Assembly (NCBI RefSeq): GCF_900996245.1
Contig: NZ_CAAJGK010000129.1
Location: forward strand, 226,161-290,160
Direction: 5' to 3'
DNA: 64,000 nt
Source: Paraburkholderia sp. BCC1886
Lineage (GTDB): Bacteria > Pseudomonadota > Gammaproteobacteria > Burkholderiales > Burkholderiaceae
This document shows positions 33,665 to 42,329 of this stretch, piece after piece (positions within the stretch are counted from its first letter, which is position 1; the number at the start of each line of letters is the position of its first letter). Both the position numbers and the translations under genes were made by a program. The notes beneath the pieces were generated by a model. That model did not search any database, was not told the DNA's origin, and worked only from the letters and a program-made list of their open reading frames with translations.

Positions 33665-34369
33665 ATGCAGCAACAATCAACCCGTCGTCCCGTGCGTTTG
33701 ATGTCGGGGTTCGTCGTACAGACGCCGTTCGGCGTGGACGTGATACCGCGCTTCGAGCAGTCGGGCGGAGCGGTGCAGATCGAGTGGAACCCGACCTCCG
33801 TGCTGCTCAGGGAAATCGACGCGGGCAGTCGCGCGGACGTTCTGCTCGTCACGCGTGAAGCCATGGATGAACTCGTTGCGAAGGGGATGGCCGACGCCTC
33901 GACGCGAGTCGAGTTGCTCAGCTCGAATCTGGGCGTCGCGGTGAAACGAGGGGCACCCCATCCGCGTATCGCGAACGTGGATGAGTTTCGCGAGGCATTG
34001 CTCGACGCGCGTTCGGTCGCGTATTCGAATGCTGGGGCGAGCGGCATCTACTTTGGGAAGCTGATTGCCGAATGGGGCATTGCCGAGACGCTGAATGCAC
34101 GCGCAACGATCATCAAGGATGGTCTTGCGGCGGAGAAGTTGCTGAGCGGCGACGCGGATCTCGCGATCCAGCAGATTAGCGAACTGCTCTCGGTCGAGGG
34201 CATCGAGATTGTCGGACCGTTTCCGCCGGGTGCGCAGAAAGCGCTTTCATTTTCGGCGGCGTGTTTTGTTGGTACGGACAATCTGGACGAAGCGAAGCGC
34301 TTCATCGCCCATATCGACGATGCCGCCGCGCGCGATACGTATCGCCGCTATGGGCTCGATCCGGTTTGA
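33665..34369 (+). CDS. ModA-like substrate-binding-domain protein without signal peptide
   Basis: A 234-residue protein with the type II periplasmic-binding fold of molybdate-binding ModA relatives: RLMSGFVVQTPFGVDVIPRFE, GSRADVLLVTREAMDELV, YSNAGASGIYFGKL and LLSGDADLAIQQISELLSVEGIEIVGPFP. It begins MQQQSTRRPVRLMSG with no hydrophobic signal, and the start is fixed by CAGGAG 7 nt before the ATG at 33665. It is thus predicted to be cytoplasmic and no ModBC-type permease or ATPase is nearby. A second relative, with a signal peptide, is encoded at 36480. Its role is unknown; binding a pathway acid in the cytoplasm is one possibility. Confidence 0.8.
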   Translation: MQQQSTRRPVRLMSGFVVQTPFGVDVIPRFEQSGGAVQIEWNPTSVLLREIDAGSRADVLLVTREAMDELVAKGMADASTRVELLSSNLGVAVKRGAPHPRIANVDEFREALLDARSVAYSNAGASGIYFGKLIAEWGIAETLNARATIIKDGLAAEKLLSGDADLAIQQISELLSVEGIEIVGPFPPGAQKALSFSAACFVGTDNLDEAKRFIAHIDDAAARDTYRRYGLDPV

Positions 34370-34431
34370 CCGGCTTCCCGGCGTTAAGCCTTGCCGCAAG
34401 CCTTGCATCAAATCCGGCATCAAACCCGGCA

Positions 34432-35526
34432 TCAAGCCGCAGTAGAACGCGCCGTGCGCTGGCGGCGCTTTCCCGTTGCGCTGACGGGCGCCGGTCCGGT
34501 GCTGCTGCGGACGATCAACGCTGTCTCGATGCGCGGTGATGTAGCCGGATGCGGCAGGTTGTCGAGGCAGCGCAGCAGATAGTCCGCCGCCTGCTCGCCG
34601 AGTTGCGCAAGGTCCACGCTGACCGTGGTCAGCGGCGGTGCGAGATGCGCAGCAAAGTCGTAGTTGTTGAAGCCGACGACCGACAGATCGTCCGGCACCT
34701 TCAGTCCTTTTGCCGAAGCGGCGAGCAACACGCCGAATGCAAGCTGGTCGTTGCCGCAGACGATGGCCGTCGGCCGGCCGGTCGTGGCGGAGAGCATCTT
34801 CAACGCCGCCTGGCGCGCTTCGTTCAACGTGAACGCGTCGTCGACGATGCGCTCGGCCGGCAGTTTGAAGCCGCCGCTGGCCAGACGTTTGCGAATGCCC
34901 CGAATGCGGTCGGTGACGCGATCGTTGGTCGGCGGCGTACCGACGATCACGCCGATATCCGCATGGTCCAGCTGCATCAGATGGTCCGCGATCAGATGAC
35001 CGATGGCGACGTTGTCGTAGCCGATGCTCGGGCGCTGCGGATCGATGGCGAGAATCTGGATGCAGGGCACGCGTTGCTGATCGATTCGCTCCCACATTTT
35101 CGGGTCGTGCGTACGTCCGACGATCATCAGCGCATCCACACCATGGCCGAGCAGCTTCGTCACTTCTTCCATTTCGACGGCCGGATCGAAATCGGAACTC
35201 GCCAGCAACAGCGTGTAGCCTGCCGTGTGCAGCCGCCGTTGAAACGCGTTGAGCGAGCGTGAAAAAGTTTGCGTCTCGATGGTCGGCACGACCGCGCCGA
35301 TGGTGAACGTGCGGTTCAGCGACAGCGCGCGGGCCGCGCCGTTCATCACATAGCCAAGCGCGTCGCACGCCTGGCGCACCGCCTCCCGTTTGTCCGCGCG
35401 CACGGCTTCCGGGTGGTTGAGCACACGGGATACCGTCGCAGTCGACACGCCCGCGAGACGTGCGACATCGCCGACGTTCACGCGCGCACGGCCATCGGCT
35501 GCCTGCTGATCGGATTCCGTTGCCAT
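34432..35526 (-). CDS. LacI-family transcriptional regulator
   Basis: A 364-residue repressor. The DNA-binding helix-turn-helix and hinge are at about residues 16-72 (VNVGDVARLAGVSTATVSRVLNHPEAVRADKREAV). The effector domain follows, with GAVVPTIETQTFSRSLNAFQ and the C-terminal DLSVVGFNNYDFAAHLAPPLTTV. The last 20 residues are basic. It lies between two operator palindromes, at 32301 and 36302, each in a divergent promoter. It therefore probably represses the oxidase, lactonase/MFS, racemase-family and ModA-like genes (inference). It is convergent with the cytoplasmic ModA-like gene; the short gap holds three 12-bp GCATCAAACCCG-like repeats. Confidence 0.93.
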   Translation of the reverse strand: MATESDQQAADGRARVNVGDVARLAGVSTATVSRVLNHPEAVRADKREAVRQACDALGYVMNGAARALSLNRTFTIGAVVPTIETQTFSRSLNAFQRRLHTAGYTLLLASSDFDPAVEMEEVTKLLGHGVDALMIVGRTHDPKMWERIDQQRVPCIQILAIDPQRPSIGYDNVAIGHLIADHLMQLDHADIGVIVGTPPTNDRVTDRIRGIRKRLASGGFKLPAERIVDDAFTLNEARQAALKMLSATTGRPTAIVCGNDQLAFGVLLAASAKGLKVPDDLSVVGFNNYDFAAHLAPPLTTVSVDLAQLGEQAADYLLRCLDNLPHPATSPRIETALIVRSSTGPAPVSATGKRRQRTARSTAA

Positions 35527-35601
35527 GGGTTCGCGTCTCCTGACTGAATGATCTAGTTATGCGGTCGCCGTGATTATGGCCTGAAACACGGCTTTCTTTG
35601 C

Positions 35602-36270
35602 CTAGCGCTCGTGTGCCTGGCCTTCGACGAGCGCGCGCATTTGCGCGACTGCCGCATCCGGTGCCGTCAAGACCGGCACCGAGACTTTCTGCCGGACTGC
35701 TTCGGCCGCGCGGGAGGTGGAAAAGTGCGCGAGCATGATCGCGTCGCAGTCGGACAGTTCGGGAGCGCGCTCGGCGACGAGCCGGTTGTGCGACTCCACG
35801 TCGCCCTTGCGCAGCAGATCGATTGCGTCGGCCACGATGATGGTTCGCAAACTCGCCTGCACGCCGGCTTCACGTACGTACGCATCGAATTCGTCGGTCA
35901 TGGTGGAGACCGACGGGCCGAAGGTGGCCAGCATACCGATCTTGCTGCCCTGCGCGATAGCCGCCTGGAACATCGCTTCGTTCGGTTTCAGCACCGGCAC
36001 GCCGGCGCGGGAAGCGAGCACGTCGATGGCGGGCCCGAATGCCGAGCAGGTGACCAGGATGCCGTCGGCGCCGATTTGTTTGCCGTACATGCCGAAGCCG
36101 ACGAAGCGGTCGATCATGCCCTGGCTCAGGTCGGCTTCGCGCGCGCGGTCGATGGTCAGGCCGTCGTCGAGCAGATTGACCGTCTCCGCTTCCGGCCAGT
36201 GCGCCGCGAATGCCGCGTGGATGGGTTGCATGGCCACGGGCGTGGCATGGAGCAGAACGATGCGGGACAT
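35602..36270 (-). CDS. Asp/Glu/hydantoin racemase family protein lacking the second catalytic Cys
   Basis: A 222-residue protein of the two-domain racemase fold that includes aspartate/glutamate and hydantoin racemases, maleate isomerase and arylmalonate decarboxylase. The first catalytic Cys is present (C75 in GILVTCSAFGP). The second position, normally in a GC-T motif after DAIML, reads AHFST (residues 181-185), so the two-base racemase mechanism is unlikely. A decarboxylase, lyase or isomerase role should be considered. The start at 36270 follows AGGAAAAACC. It is divergent from the secreted ModA-like gene, with a LacI-type operator 32 bp upstream of its start, and is downstream of nothing else, so it is a single-gene unit. 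Confidence 0.82.
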   Translation of the reverse strand: MSRIVLLHATPVAMQPIHAAFAAHWPEAETVNLLDDGLTIDRAREADLSQGMIDRFVGFGMYGKQIGADGILVTCSAFGPAIDVLASRAGVPVLKPNEAMFQAAIAQGSKIGMLATFGPSVSTMTDEFDAYVREAGVQASLRTIIVADAIDLLRKGDVESHNRLVAERAPELSDCDAIMLAHFSTSRAAEAVRQKVSVPVLTAPDAAVAQMRALVEGQAHER

Positions 36271-36301
36271 GGTTTTTCCTGTCGAAAACGCGATGTCTAA
36301 A

Positions 36302-36317
36302 TTGTAACCGATTACAA
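36302..36317. promoter_or_regulatory. second LacI-family operator
   Basis: TTGTAACCGATTACAA differs at one base from the core of the palindrome at 32301-32322. It lies in the 209-bp divergent region between the racemase-family gene and the secreted ModA-like gene, next to the racemase start, a position suited to repression. Confidence 0.75.
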
Positions 36318-36479
36318 ATTTGAGAGGGGGCTTGTGTGCAGATTGGTCGAGCGGAGTAGAGTGTTGCGCGTGCTGGCTTCGCATCTGATCCGAAACCACG
36401 ATTGCCGGCGCATGCGGCATGCAGCATGCAGAAGCTGTACTTATCCCAATCTTAGAGACAACTCACTTTCCCTTAACCG

Positions 36480-37274
36480 ATGAAATCCATTCAACAGAAA
36501 TCGATCGCCTTCGTATTGGCGCTGGGCACGTTTGCGTCTGCCCCCAGCTTACCGTCTGCCTACGCGGCAGACTTGCACGTCATGACGTCCGGCGGATTTA
36601 CCGCGGCTTACAAGCGCCTGGGTCCCGGCTTCACCGCAAAAACCGGCAATACGCTCGACACGATTCTCGGGCCGTCGATGGGCAAGGCGCCCGAATCCAT
36701 CCCGAACCGGCTCGACCGCAACGAGCCCGCCGACGTGGTCATCATGGTGGGTTATGCGCTCGACGATCTGATCAAGCACGGCAAGGTCGTTCCCACCTCG
36801 CGCGTCGAACTCGCGGACTCGCGCATCGGCATGGTGGTGCGCGCCGGTGCGCCGAAGCCCGATATCGGCACGGTGGACGCATTCCGGTCGACGCTGCTGC
36901 ACGCGAAGTCCGTCGCTTACTCGGATAGCGCGAGCGGTGTGTATATCGAGCGCGAGATGTTCACGAAGCTCGGCATCGAGGCGCAGATCAAGCCGAAGGC
37001 GACCATGGTGCCCAGGATCCCGGTGGCCTCGGTGGTTGCGAAAGGCGAATACGAACTCGGCTTTCAGCAGGTGGCGGAATTGCTGCCAGTGCCGGGCGTG
37101 ACTTTCGTCGGCAAGATTCCGGAAGACGTGCAGTCGGTGACGCGCTACGCCGCGGGCATTCCGGTGAATGCGCCGCATCCGCAGGAGGCGAAGGCGTTGC
37201 TCGATTATCTGTCGTCGCCGGCGGCTCAGGCCGACGTGAAGGCGACGGGACTCGACCCGATCGCCGGCCGCTAG
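36480..37274 (+). CDS. secreted ModA-like substrate-binding protein
   Basis: A 264-residue protein with a signal peptide (residues 1-29, cleavage after AYA) and the ModA-type fold: DLHVMTSGGFTAAYKRLGPGF, ADVVIMVGYALDDLIKHG, YSDSASGVYIEREMF and GEYELGFQQVAELLPVPGVTFVGKIP. The C-terminal segment HPQEAKALLDYLSSPAAQADVKATGLDP is typical. No cognate permease or ATPase is adjacent, so it may work with a remote transporter or as a sensor. It is weakly preceded by a ribosome binding site. A LacI-type operator lies 163 bp upstream, shared with the divergent racemase-family gene. Confidence 0.85.
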   Translation: MKSIQQKSIAFVLALGTFASAPSLPSAYAADLHVMTSGGFTAAYKRLGPGFTAKTGNTLDTILGPSMGKAPESIPNRLDRNEPADVVIMVGYALDDLIKHGKVVPTSRVELADSRIGMVVRAGAPKPDIGTVDAFRSTLLHAKSVAYSDSASGVYIEREMFTKLGIEAQIKPKATMVPRIPVASVVAKGEYELGFQQVAELLPVPGVTFVGKIPEDVQSVTRYAAGIPVNAPHPQEAKALLDYLSSPAAQADVKATGLDPIAGR

Positions 37275-37320
37275 GGTCCGCGGCCTGAGTCAGGCCGCGA
37301 AACCCTGCGCGCAAGACCCC

Positions 37321-37665
37321 TCAAAAAATCACATACACCTTGCGCATCGTCTCCTCGACTTCCCACAGGCCCTCGGTATTCGCCTCGAAGAACAGCGTAT
37401 CGCCGCTCGTGAAATGAACGGTCTCTTCGTTGTCGGGCGTGAAGCGACCCCGCCCGGCGATGAAGTGCATGACTTCGGCCTGTTTCACCGAGCGACGATA
37501 CGTGCCCGCCGTACATTCGAAAATGCCGGTGTCGATGGCTTCGCTGCCCTTGATCACCTTCTGAACGCCCGACACCTGAATCGGCGTGGTGCCCGGCAGG
37601 CCCGCCTTGCCCCAGTCCTCGAGATTCTGCAGTCCCACGCTTTGCTTGATCTGCTGCACCTTCAT
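37321..37665 (-). CDS. small cupin protein (DUF861-like)
   Basis: A 114-residue single-cupin protein. GIFECTAGTYRRSVKQAEVMHFIAGRG and FTSGDTLFFEANTEGLWEVEETMRKVYV form the two cupin motifs, close to the family related to ureidoglycine aminohydrolase. The start at 37665 follows AAAGG. It is the last gene of the minus-strand operon with the AstE-like hydrolase (35-bp gap), the aldehyde dehydrogenase and the tartrate dehydrogenase. The function is unknown. Confidence 0.82.
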   Translation of the reverse strand: MKVQQIKQSVGLQNLEDWGKAGLPGTTPIQVSGVQKVIKGSEAIDTGIFECTAGTYRRSVKQAEVMHFIAGRGRFTPDNEETVHFTSGDTLFFEANTEGLWEVEETMRKVYVIF

Positions 37666-37700
37666 GTTCGCGCTACCTTTTTGATGAGTGAATAACCGCT

Positions 37701-38678
37701 TCAACGACCGGAAGTGCGGGTGAGCGTCTCTTCGACCTTGCCCAGCCGCACGACGGTGACGCCCGGGCGCAACTGCCGCAGTGAAGGCATCACGAGCATG
37801 CAGTCGTCGTAGGGCGTGCGGACGGGTTCGCCGTTCGACCAGCCGATCACCGCGCCCGCTTCGGGGAAAATCTCCAGTCCCGTGTAGGGCGCGGCAAAAC
37901 GGAAGTCCATGCTGGTGGCCACCACCGGTTCCGTCACGCGCACGATGTGCTGCAGCGGCGGCAACGCCGCCATCCAGCCCGCCGGCAAATCCGTTTCGTC
38001 GACCACACCCGCGAGCAACAGAAACCGCGCGGTAGTGTCGCGTGCAACTGCCACAGCGCCCTTTTCCCAGTGCTGTCCGCATTCGATCAGCAGCGCGTTC
38101 TTCGGGCTGGCGTTATCGCCAAAGCCTTCGTAATCGCGCATCCGGCGGCCTTCCGGATGACCTTCGTCGCAGATCACCGTGGCCGGCGTGCCGAGCCGCA
38201 CGGCCAGGTCGATCCCTTTCCGCAAGGGTCCGGCGACGATCAGCGGTTTGCTTTTCTCATGCATGGAATGCAGGTCGAGCAACGCGTCCACCGTGTCGAT
38301 GACGGGCCGCATCTCGCGCGCACGCGCCAGTTCGCTCGAGGTACGCGACGGGTCGTCGAGCACCGCGGCGGTCCATACGCGATTGAAATCCTGATCGACG
38401 AAGCGCGCCGCATCCGGGTTCGCGGGATCGAAGCGCAGATAAGCGCCGACGTTCGCGAAGCCCAGCGTCAGCCGCCCGCGACGCGGCCGCAAACCGAGCC
38501 GCAGCAGTTCGTCGACGACGATCGCGCCGCACACTTCGTTGCCATGCGTGAGCGCGTTGATCATGACGTGCGGACCAGGCAAGCCGGAGTCGAACGTATG
38601 CACGTACGCGATACCGGACGCCGACTGCTCGTGCGCGGAAATATCGGGGAAGTCGACTTCGATCGGATAGGCCGTCAT
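37701..38678 (-). CDS. succinylglutamate desuccinylase/aspartoacylase family zinc hydrolase
   Basis: A 325-residue M14-type deacylase. The zinc site is visible as H-x-x-E in NALTHGNEVCGA and the later His in ALLDLHSMHE. Family residues DFNRVW (substrate Arg) and the catalytic Glu in LLIECGQHWEKG are present. Such enzymes remove an acyl group from an N-acyl amino acid (AstE, aspartoacylase, ectoine-pathway DoeB). The start at 38678 follows GAGGAGATCAAC. It lies 14 bp after the aldehyde dehydrogenase in the same operon. Confidence 0.88.
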   Translation of the reverse strand: MTAYPIEVDFPDISAHEQSASGIAYVHTFDSGLPGPHVMINALTHGNEVCGAIVVDELLRLGLRPRRGRLTLGFANVGAYLRFDPANPDAARFVDQDFNRVWTAAVLDDPSRTSSELARAREMRPVIDTVDALLDLHSMHEKSKPLIVAGPLRKGIDLAVRLGTPATVICDEGHPEGRRMRDYEGFGDNASPKNALLIECGQHWEKGAVAVARDTTARFLLLAGVVDETDLPAGWMAALPPLQHIVRVTEPVVATSMDFRFAAPYTGLEIFPEAGAVIGWSNGEPVRTPYDDCMLVMPSLRQLRPGVTVVRLGKVEETLTRTSGR

Positions 38679-38692
38679 GTTGATCTCCTCAG

Positions 38693-40165
38693 TCATTCGA
38701 GATTGCCCTGACACAGGTATTTGATCGACAGATAGTCGTCGAGCCCGTACTTCGAGCCTTCGCGACCATAGCCCGATTCCTTCACGCCGCCGAACGGCGC
38801 AGCTTCGCTCGCGACCGCGCCTTCGTTGATGCCGACGATGCCCGCCTCGAGCGCCCGCGCGACGCGGTCGATCCGTTTCACCCCTTCGCTATAGAAGTAA
38901 GCGGCGAGGCCGAACGGAGTGTCGTTGGCGGCGGCGACGGCTTGCGCTTCGTCGTCGAAACGGAACAGCGGCACGATCGGCCCGAAGGTTTCTTCACCGT
39001 TCAGCAGCATGCCCGCCGTTGCGTCGGCGAGCACGGTGGGCGCGTAGTAGTGGGGGCCCAGTTCGACGAGGCGCTTGCCGCCGGTCAGCACGCGCGCGCC
39101 TTTCGTCACGGCGTCGTCGACATGGCGGGCGATCTTGTCGAGCGCCCGGCTATTGATCATCGGTCCGATCTGCGCGGCCGGGTCGGTTGCGGGGGCAACT
39201 TTCAGCGCGCCCACACGCTCGGCCAGCAGCGCGCCGAAGCGTTCGTACACGCCGGCTTGCACGTACACGCGATTCGGACACACGCAGGTCTGCCCGCCGT
39301 TGCGGAACTTGGCGGCCATCAGACCGGTGACGGCGGCATCGAGGTCGGCATCGTCGAACACGATGAAAGGCGCGTTGCCGCCCAATTCCAGCGACAGCTT
39401 CTTGAGCGTTTCGGCCGACTCGCGCGCCAGATACTTGCCGACCGGCGTCGAACCGGTGAACGTGATCTTGCGCACGCGCGTGTCGTGCAGCCAGTCGGCG
39501 ACGGTCGCGACCGCATGGTCGCGCGACGCCGTAATCAGGTTCAGCACGCCCGCCGGCAGCCCGGCCTCGTGCGCGAGCAGGACCAGCGCCGACGCCGTGA
39601 GCGGCGTGTCTTCCCCCGGTTTGGCGACCACCGTGCAGCCGGCGGCGAGCGCCGGCGCAATCTTGCGCGCGATCATCGCGAGCGGAAAATTCCACGGTGT
39701 GATCGCGGCGACGATGCCGATGGGTTCCTTCACGGCCGTCATCCGCTTGCCGCGCTGTTGCTGCGGAATCAGATCGCCGTAAATGCGCGTGGCTTCTTCC
39801 GCAAACCACGCGACATACGACGCGCCATAGGCCACTTCGCCTTTGCCTTCCGCGAGCGGCTTGCCCTGTTCGAGCGAGATCAGCGCGCCGAGCGCGTCCT
39901 GATTCGCGACGATCAGCGCGTGCCAGCGGTGCAGCACGGCCGCGCGGTCCTTCGGCAGCAGTGCGCGCCAGGCGGGCAGGGCGCGAGCGGCGGCATCGGT
40001 CGCGGCGCGCGCATCGGCGGGGCTGCTGTCGGCTACCTCGGCGATGGTCTCGCCGGTGGCGGGGTTGGTCACCGCGAAGCGGACGTTGTCTTGCGCGGCC
40101 GTCCATTTGCCGTCGATAAAATTGTCGGCGCGAATCAACTCGCCCAGTTCGAATGTGCGTGTCAT
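38693..40165 (-). CDS. NAD(P)-dependent succinate-semialdehyde dehydrogenase family protein
   Basis: A 490-residue aldehyde dehydrogenase of the GabD branch. PWNFPLAMIARKIAPALAAGCTVVAKPGEDTPL is the cofactor region with the SSADH-like K-P-G-E-D-T. The active-site Glu is in LELGGNAPFIVFDDADLDAA. The nucleophile is in GQTCVCPNR, including the second Cys two residues later seen in SSADH. It oxidises a carboxylate-bearing semialdehyde. The start follows AAGGATTTTCC. It is second in the operon, 15 bp after the tartrate dehydrogenase-type gene. Confidence 0.9.
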   Translation of the reverse strand: MTRTFELGELIRADNFIDGKWTAAQDNVRFAVTNPATGETIAEVADSSPADARAATDAAARALPAWRALLPKDRAAVLHRWHALIVANQDALGALISLEQGKPLAEGKGEVAYGASYVAWFAEEATRIYGDLIPQQQRGKRMTAVKEPIGIVAAITPWNFPLAMIARKIAPALAAGCTVVAKPGEDTPLTASALVLLAHEAGLPAGVLNLITASRDHAVATVADWLHDTRVRKITFTGSTPVGKYLARESAETLKKLSLELGGNAPFIVFDDADLDAAVTGLMAAKFRNGGQTCVCPNRVYVQAGVYERFGALLAERVGALKVAPATDPAAQIGPMINSRALDKIARHVDDAVTKGARVLTGGKRLVELGPHYYAPTVLADATAGMLLNGEETFGPIVPLFRFDDEAQAVAAANDTPFGLAAYFYSEGVKRIDRVARALEAGIVGINEGAVASEAAPFGGVKESGYGREGSKYGLDDYLSIKYLCQGNLE

Positions 40166-40180
40166 GGAAAATCCTTGCGG

Positions 40181-41263
40181 TTAGCCGAGTTTCTTCGCGA
40201 TGGCCTGGCCGACTTCGGTCGTAGTCGCCTTGCCGCCGAGGTCGCCGGTATGCGGGCCTTCGAGCAGGGTCGACTCGATCGCGGCGAGAATCGCGTCGTG
40301 CGCTTCACGCTCCTTGCCGCTCTGATTGCCGAGGAAGTCGAGCATCATCGCGGCCGACCAGATCATCGCAATCGGATTGGCGATGTTCTTGCCCGCGATG
40401 TCCGGCGCCGATCCATGCACCGGTTCGAACAGCGACGGAAACTTGCGGTCGGGATTCAGGTTGCCCGACGGTGCGAGGCCGATCGTGCCGGTACAGGCCG
40501 GACCGAGGTCCGACAGGATGTCGCCGAACAGATTGGTGGCGACCACCACGTCGAAACGATCCGGGTTCAGCACGAAGCGCGCGCAGAGAATGTCGATGTG
40601 CTGCTTGTCCCACGCCACGTCGGGATACTGCGCGGCGACCCCGGCCGCGCATTTGTCCCACCACGGCATGCTGATCGCGATGCCGTTGCTCTTGGTGGCG
40701 ACGGTGATTTTTTTGCGCTTGCGGCGCTGCGCGAGATCGAAGGCGAACTTCAGCACGCGCTCGCTGCCGTGGCGGGTGAACACCGACTCCTGCAGCACGA
40801 ATTCACGCTCGGTGCCTTCGAACATCACGCCGCCCACCGATGAGTATTCGCCCTCGGTGTTCTCGCGCACGATCCAGAAGTCGATGTCGCCGGCTTTGCG
40901 TCCCGCGAGCGGCGAGGGCACGCCGGCAAAGAGGCGCGCCGGGCGCAGATTGATGTACTGGTCGAATTCGCGGCGGAACTTCAGCAGCGAGCCCCACAGG
41001 GAGATATGGTCGGGCACCATGTCCGGCCAGCCGACCGCGCCGAACAGAATCGCGTCGGCCGATTGCAGTTGCGTCTTCCAGTCGTCCGGCATCATCTTGC
41101 CGTGTTTGGCGTAGTAATCGCAGCTGGCCCATTCGATGTGCTGGTACTCCAGTTCGATGCCGAAGCGGTCTTTCACCGCGTCGAGTACACGAATGGCTTC
41201 GGGCATGACTTCGACACCGATGCCGTCGCCGGGAATGACTGCGATGCGATATTTCTTCGACAT
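40181..41263 (-). CDS. ttuC: tartrate dehydrogenase / D-malate dehydrogenase (decarboxylating)
   Basis: A 360-residue beta-decarboxylating dehydrogenase of the isocitrate / 3-isopropylmalate dehydrogenase superfamily. IAVIPGDGIGVEVMPEAIRVLDA, FGAVGWPDMVPDHISLWGSLLKFRR and EGEYSSVGG match the tartrate / D-malate branch (TtuC, DmlA, YeaU). LFEPVHGSAPDIAGKNIANPIA is the coenzyme loop. It is NAD-dependent and uses a divalent metal. The start at 41263 follows GGAGGAG. It is the first gene of the operon and is divergent from a DmlR-like LysR regulator, which supports D-malate or tartrate use. Confidence 0.93.
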   Translation of the reverse strand: MSKKYRIAVIPGDGIGVEVMPEAIRVLDAVKDRFGIELEYQHIEWASCDYYAKHGKMMPDDWKTQLQSADAILFGAVGWPDMVPDHISLWGSLLKFRREFDQYINLRPARLFAGVPSPLAGRKAGDIDFWIVRENTEGEYSSVGGVMFEGTEREFVLQESVFTRHGSERVLKFAFDLAQRRKRKKITVATKSNGIAISMPWWDKCAAGVAAQYPDVAWDKQHIDILCARFVLNPDRFDVVVATNLFGDILSDLGPACTGTIGLAPSGNLNPDRKFPSLFEPVHGSAPDIAGKNIANPIAMIWSAAMMLDFLGNQSGKEREAHDAILAAIESTLLEGPHTGDLGGKATTTEVGQAIAKKLG

Positions 41264-41306
41264 GTTTCTGCTCCTCCATGGGACATTCGACGATTCGATA
41301 ACGGCT

Positions 41307-41335
41307 ATTTTATTCCTGCCAATTAAGACTAAAAT
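41307..41335. promoter_or_regulatory. candidate LysR site between ttuC and its regulator
   Basis: ATTTTA at 41307-41312 and TAAAAT at 41330-41335 form an AT-rich inverted repeat with a 17-bp spacer in the 123-bp divergent region. The location suits LysR control of the dehydrogenase operon. Confidence 0.35.
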
Positions 41336-41386
41336 GGTCGATCCAGTTAAGCCACTGTGCACGATTCGTGTACAAACCACCGACCC

Positions 41387-42316
41387 ATGGATGCTCTTCC
41401 ATCACCGGATCTCGGCGATTTACGCGTGTTTTGCGAGGTCGCGCGCAAATCGAGTTTCAGCGCGGCGGCGGAAGCCCTGTCGGTGTCCGCGGCCTATGTC
41501 AGTAAACGCATCAACGTGCTCGAGACTACGCTCGGTACGCGTCTTCTGCACCGCTCGACGCGCCGGGTGGCGATTACCGAGGCCGGCGAGCGCGTGTATA
41601 GCTGGGCCGAAAAAATTCTCGACGACGTCGAACAACTGGTGGAGGACGTCTCCACCACCCGCCGTCTTCCCGCGGGCAAGCTGCGCATTTCCAGCAGCTT
41701 CGGCTTCGGCCGCCGTTTTGTCGCGCCGTCGCTGGCGCGCTTCTCCGAGCGCTATCCGCAATTGAGCGTGCGGCTCGATCTGTTCGACCGTCTCGTCGAC
41801 GTCGGCGGCGAAGGCTTCGATCTGGACGTGCGCATCGGCGACGAAATCGCACCGCATCTGATCGCGCGGCGGCTCGCGTCGAATCATCGCGTGCTTTGCG
41901 CATCGCCCGGCTACATCGCGAAGCAGGGCGCGCCACGTCAGTTGGCCGACCTGTCGTCGCATGCGTGTCTCGCGATCAAGGAGCGCGATCATCCGTTCGG
42001 TTTGTGGCGGTTGACCGTGCGCGGCGAGACCGTGTCCATCAAGGTCACCGGGCCGCTCTCGACCAATCATGGTGAAGTCGCCGTGCAATGGGCGCTAGCC
42101 GGACGCGGCATCGTATTGCGCTCGATGTGGGACGTGCGGCCATTACTTGAAAGCGGGCAGTTGCAGCAGGTATTGCCCGAGGTCACGCAACCGGCGAACC
42201 TGTGGGCCGTGTATCCGGCGCGGCTCGCGCAGTCGGCGAAGGTAAGGGTGTGCGTGGATTTTCTGAGTGAAGAGTTCGCCGGCTGGAGTCCGCCGGACGA
42301 TGCGGGCAGTGAATGA
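41387..42316 (+). CDS. LysR-family transcriptional regulator (DmlR/TtuA-like)
   Basis: A 309-residue LysR regulator. The winged helix is at about residues 8-67 (LRVFCEVARKSSFSAAAEALSVSAAYVSKRINVLETTLG) and the effector domain starts at GKLRISSSFGFGRRFVAPSL. The overall pattern follows the DmlR/TtuA group that activates D-malate or tartrate genes. The start at 41387 is the first ATG; a GTG at 41357 is also in frame. It is divergent from ttuC with 123 bp between starts and convergent with the Lrp-type gene, which ends 13 bp away. Confidence 0.92.
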   Translation: MDALPSPDLGDLRVFCEVARKSSFSAAAEALSVSAAYVSKRINVLETTLGTRLLHRSTRRVAITEAGERVYSWAEKILDDVEQLVEDVSTTRRLPAGKLRISSSFGFGRRFVAPSLARFSERYPQLSVRLDLFDRLVDVGGEGFDLDVRIGDEIAPHLIARRLASNHRVLCASPGYIAKQGAPRQLADLSSHACLAIKERDHPFGLWRLTVRGETVSIKVTGPLSTNHGEVAVQWALAGRGIVLRSMWDVRPLLESGQLQQVLPEVTQPANLWAVYPARLAQSAKVRVCVDFLSEEFAGWSPPDDAGSE

Positions 42317-42329
42317 GCCCGCACGACGA

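Noticed and set aside
34381..34440. Three 12-bp GCATCAAACCCG-like direct repeats between convergent genes
   Set aside because: Too few and too short for a functional call; noted only as local low complexity.
33665..37274. Molybdate uptake locus
   Set aside because: Only ModA-like binding proteins occur. There is no ModB/ModC or molybdenum cofactor gene, and one protein lacks an export signal.
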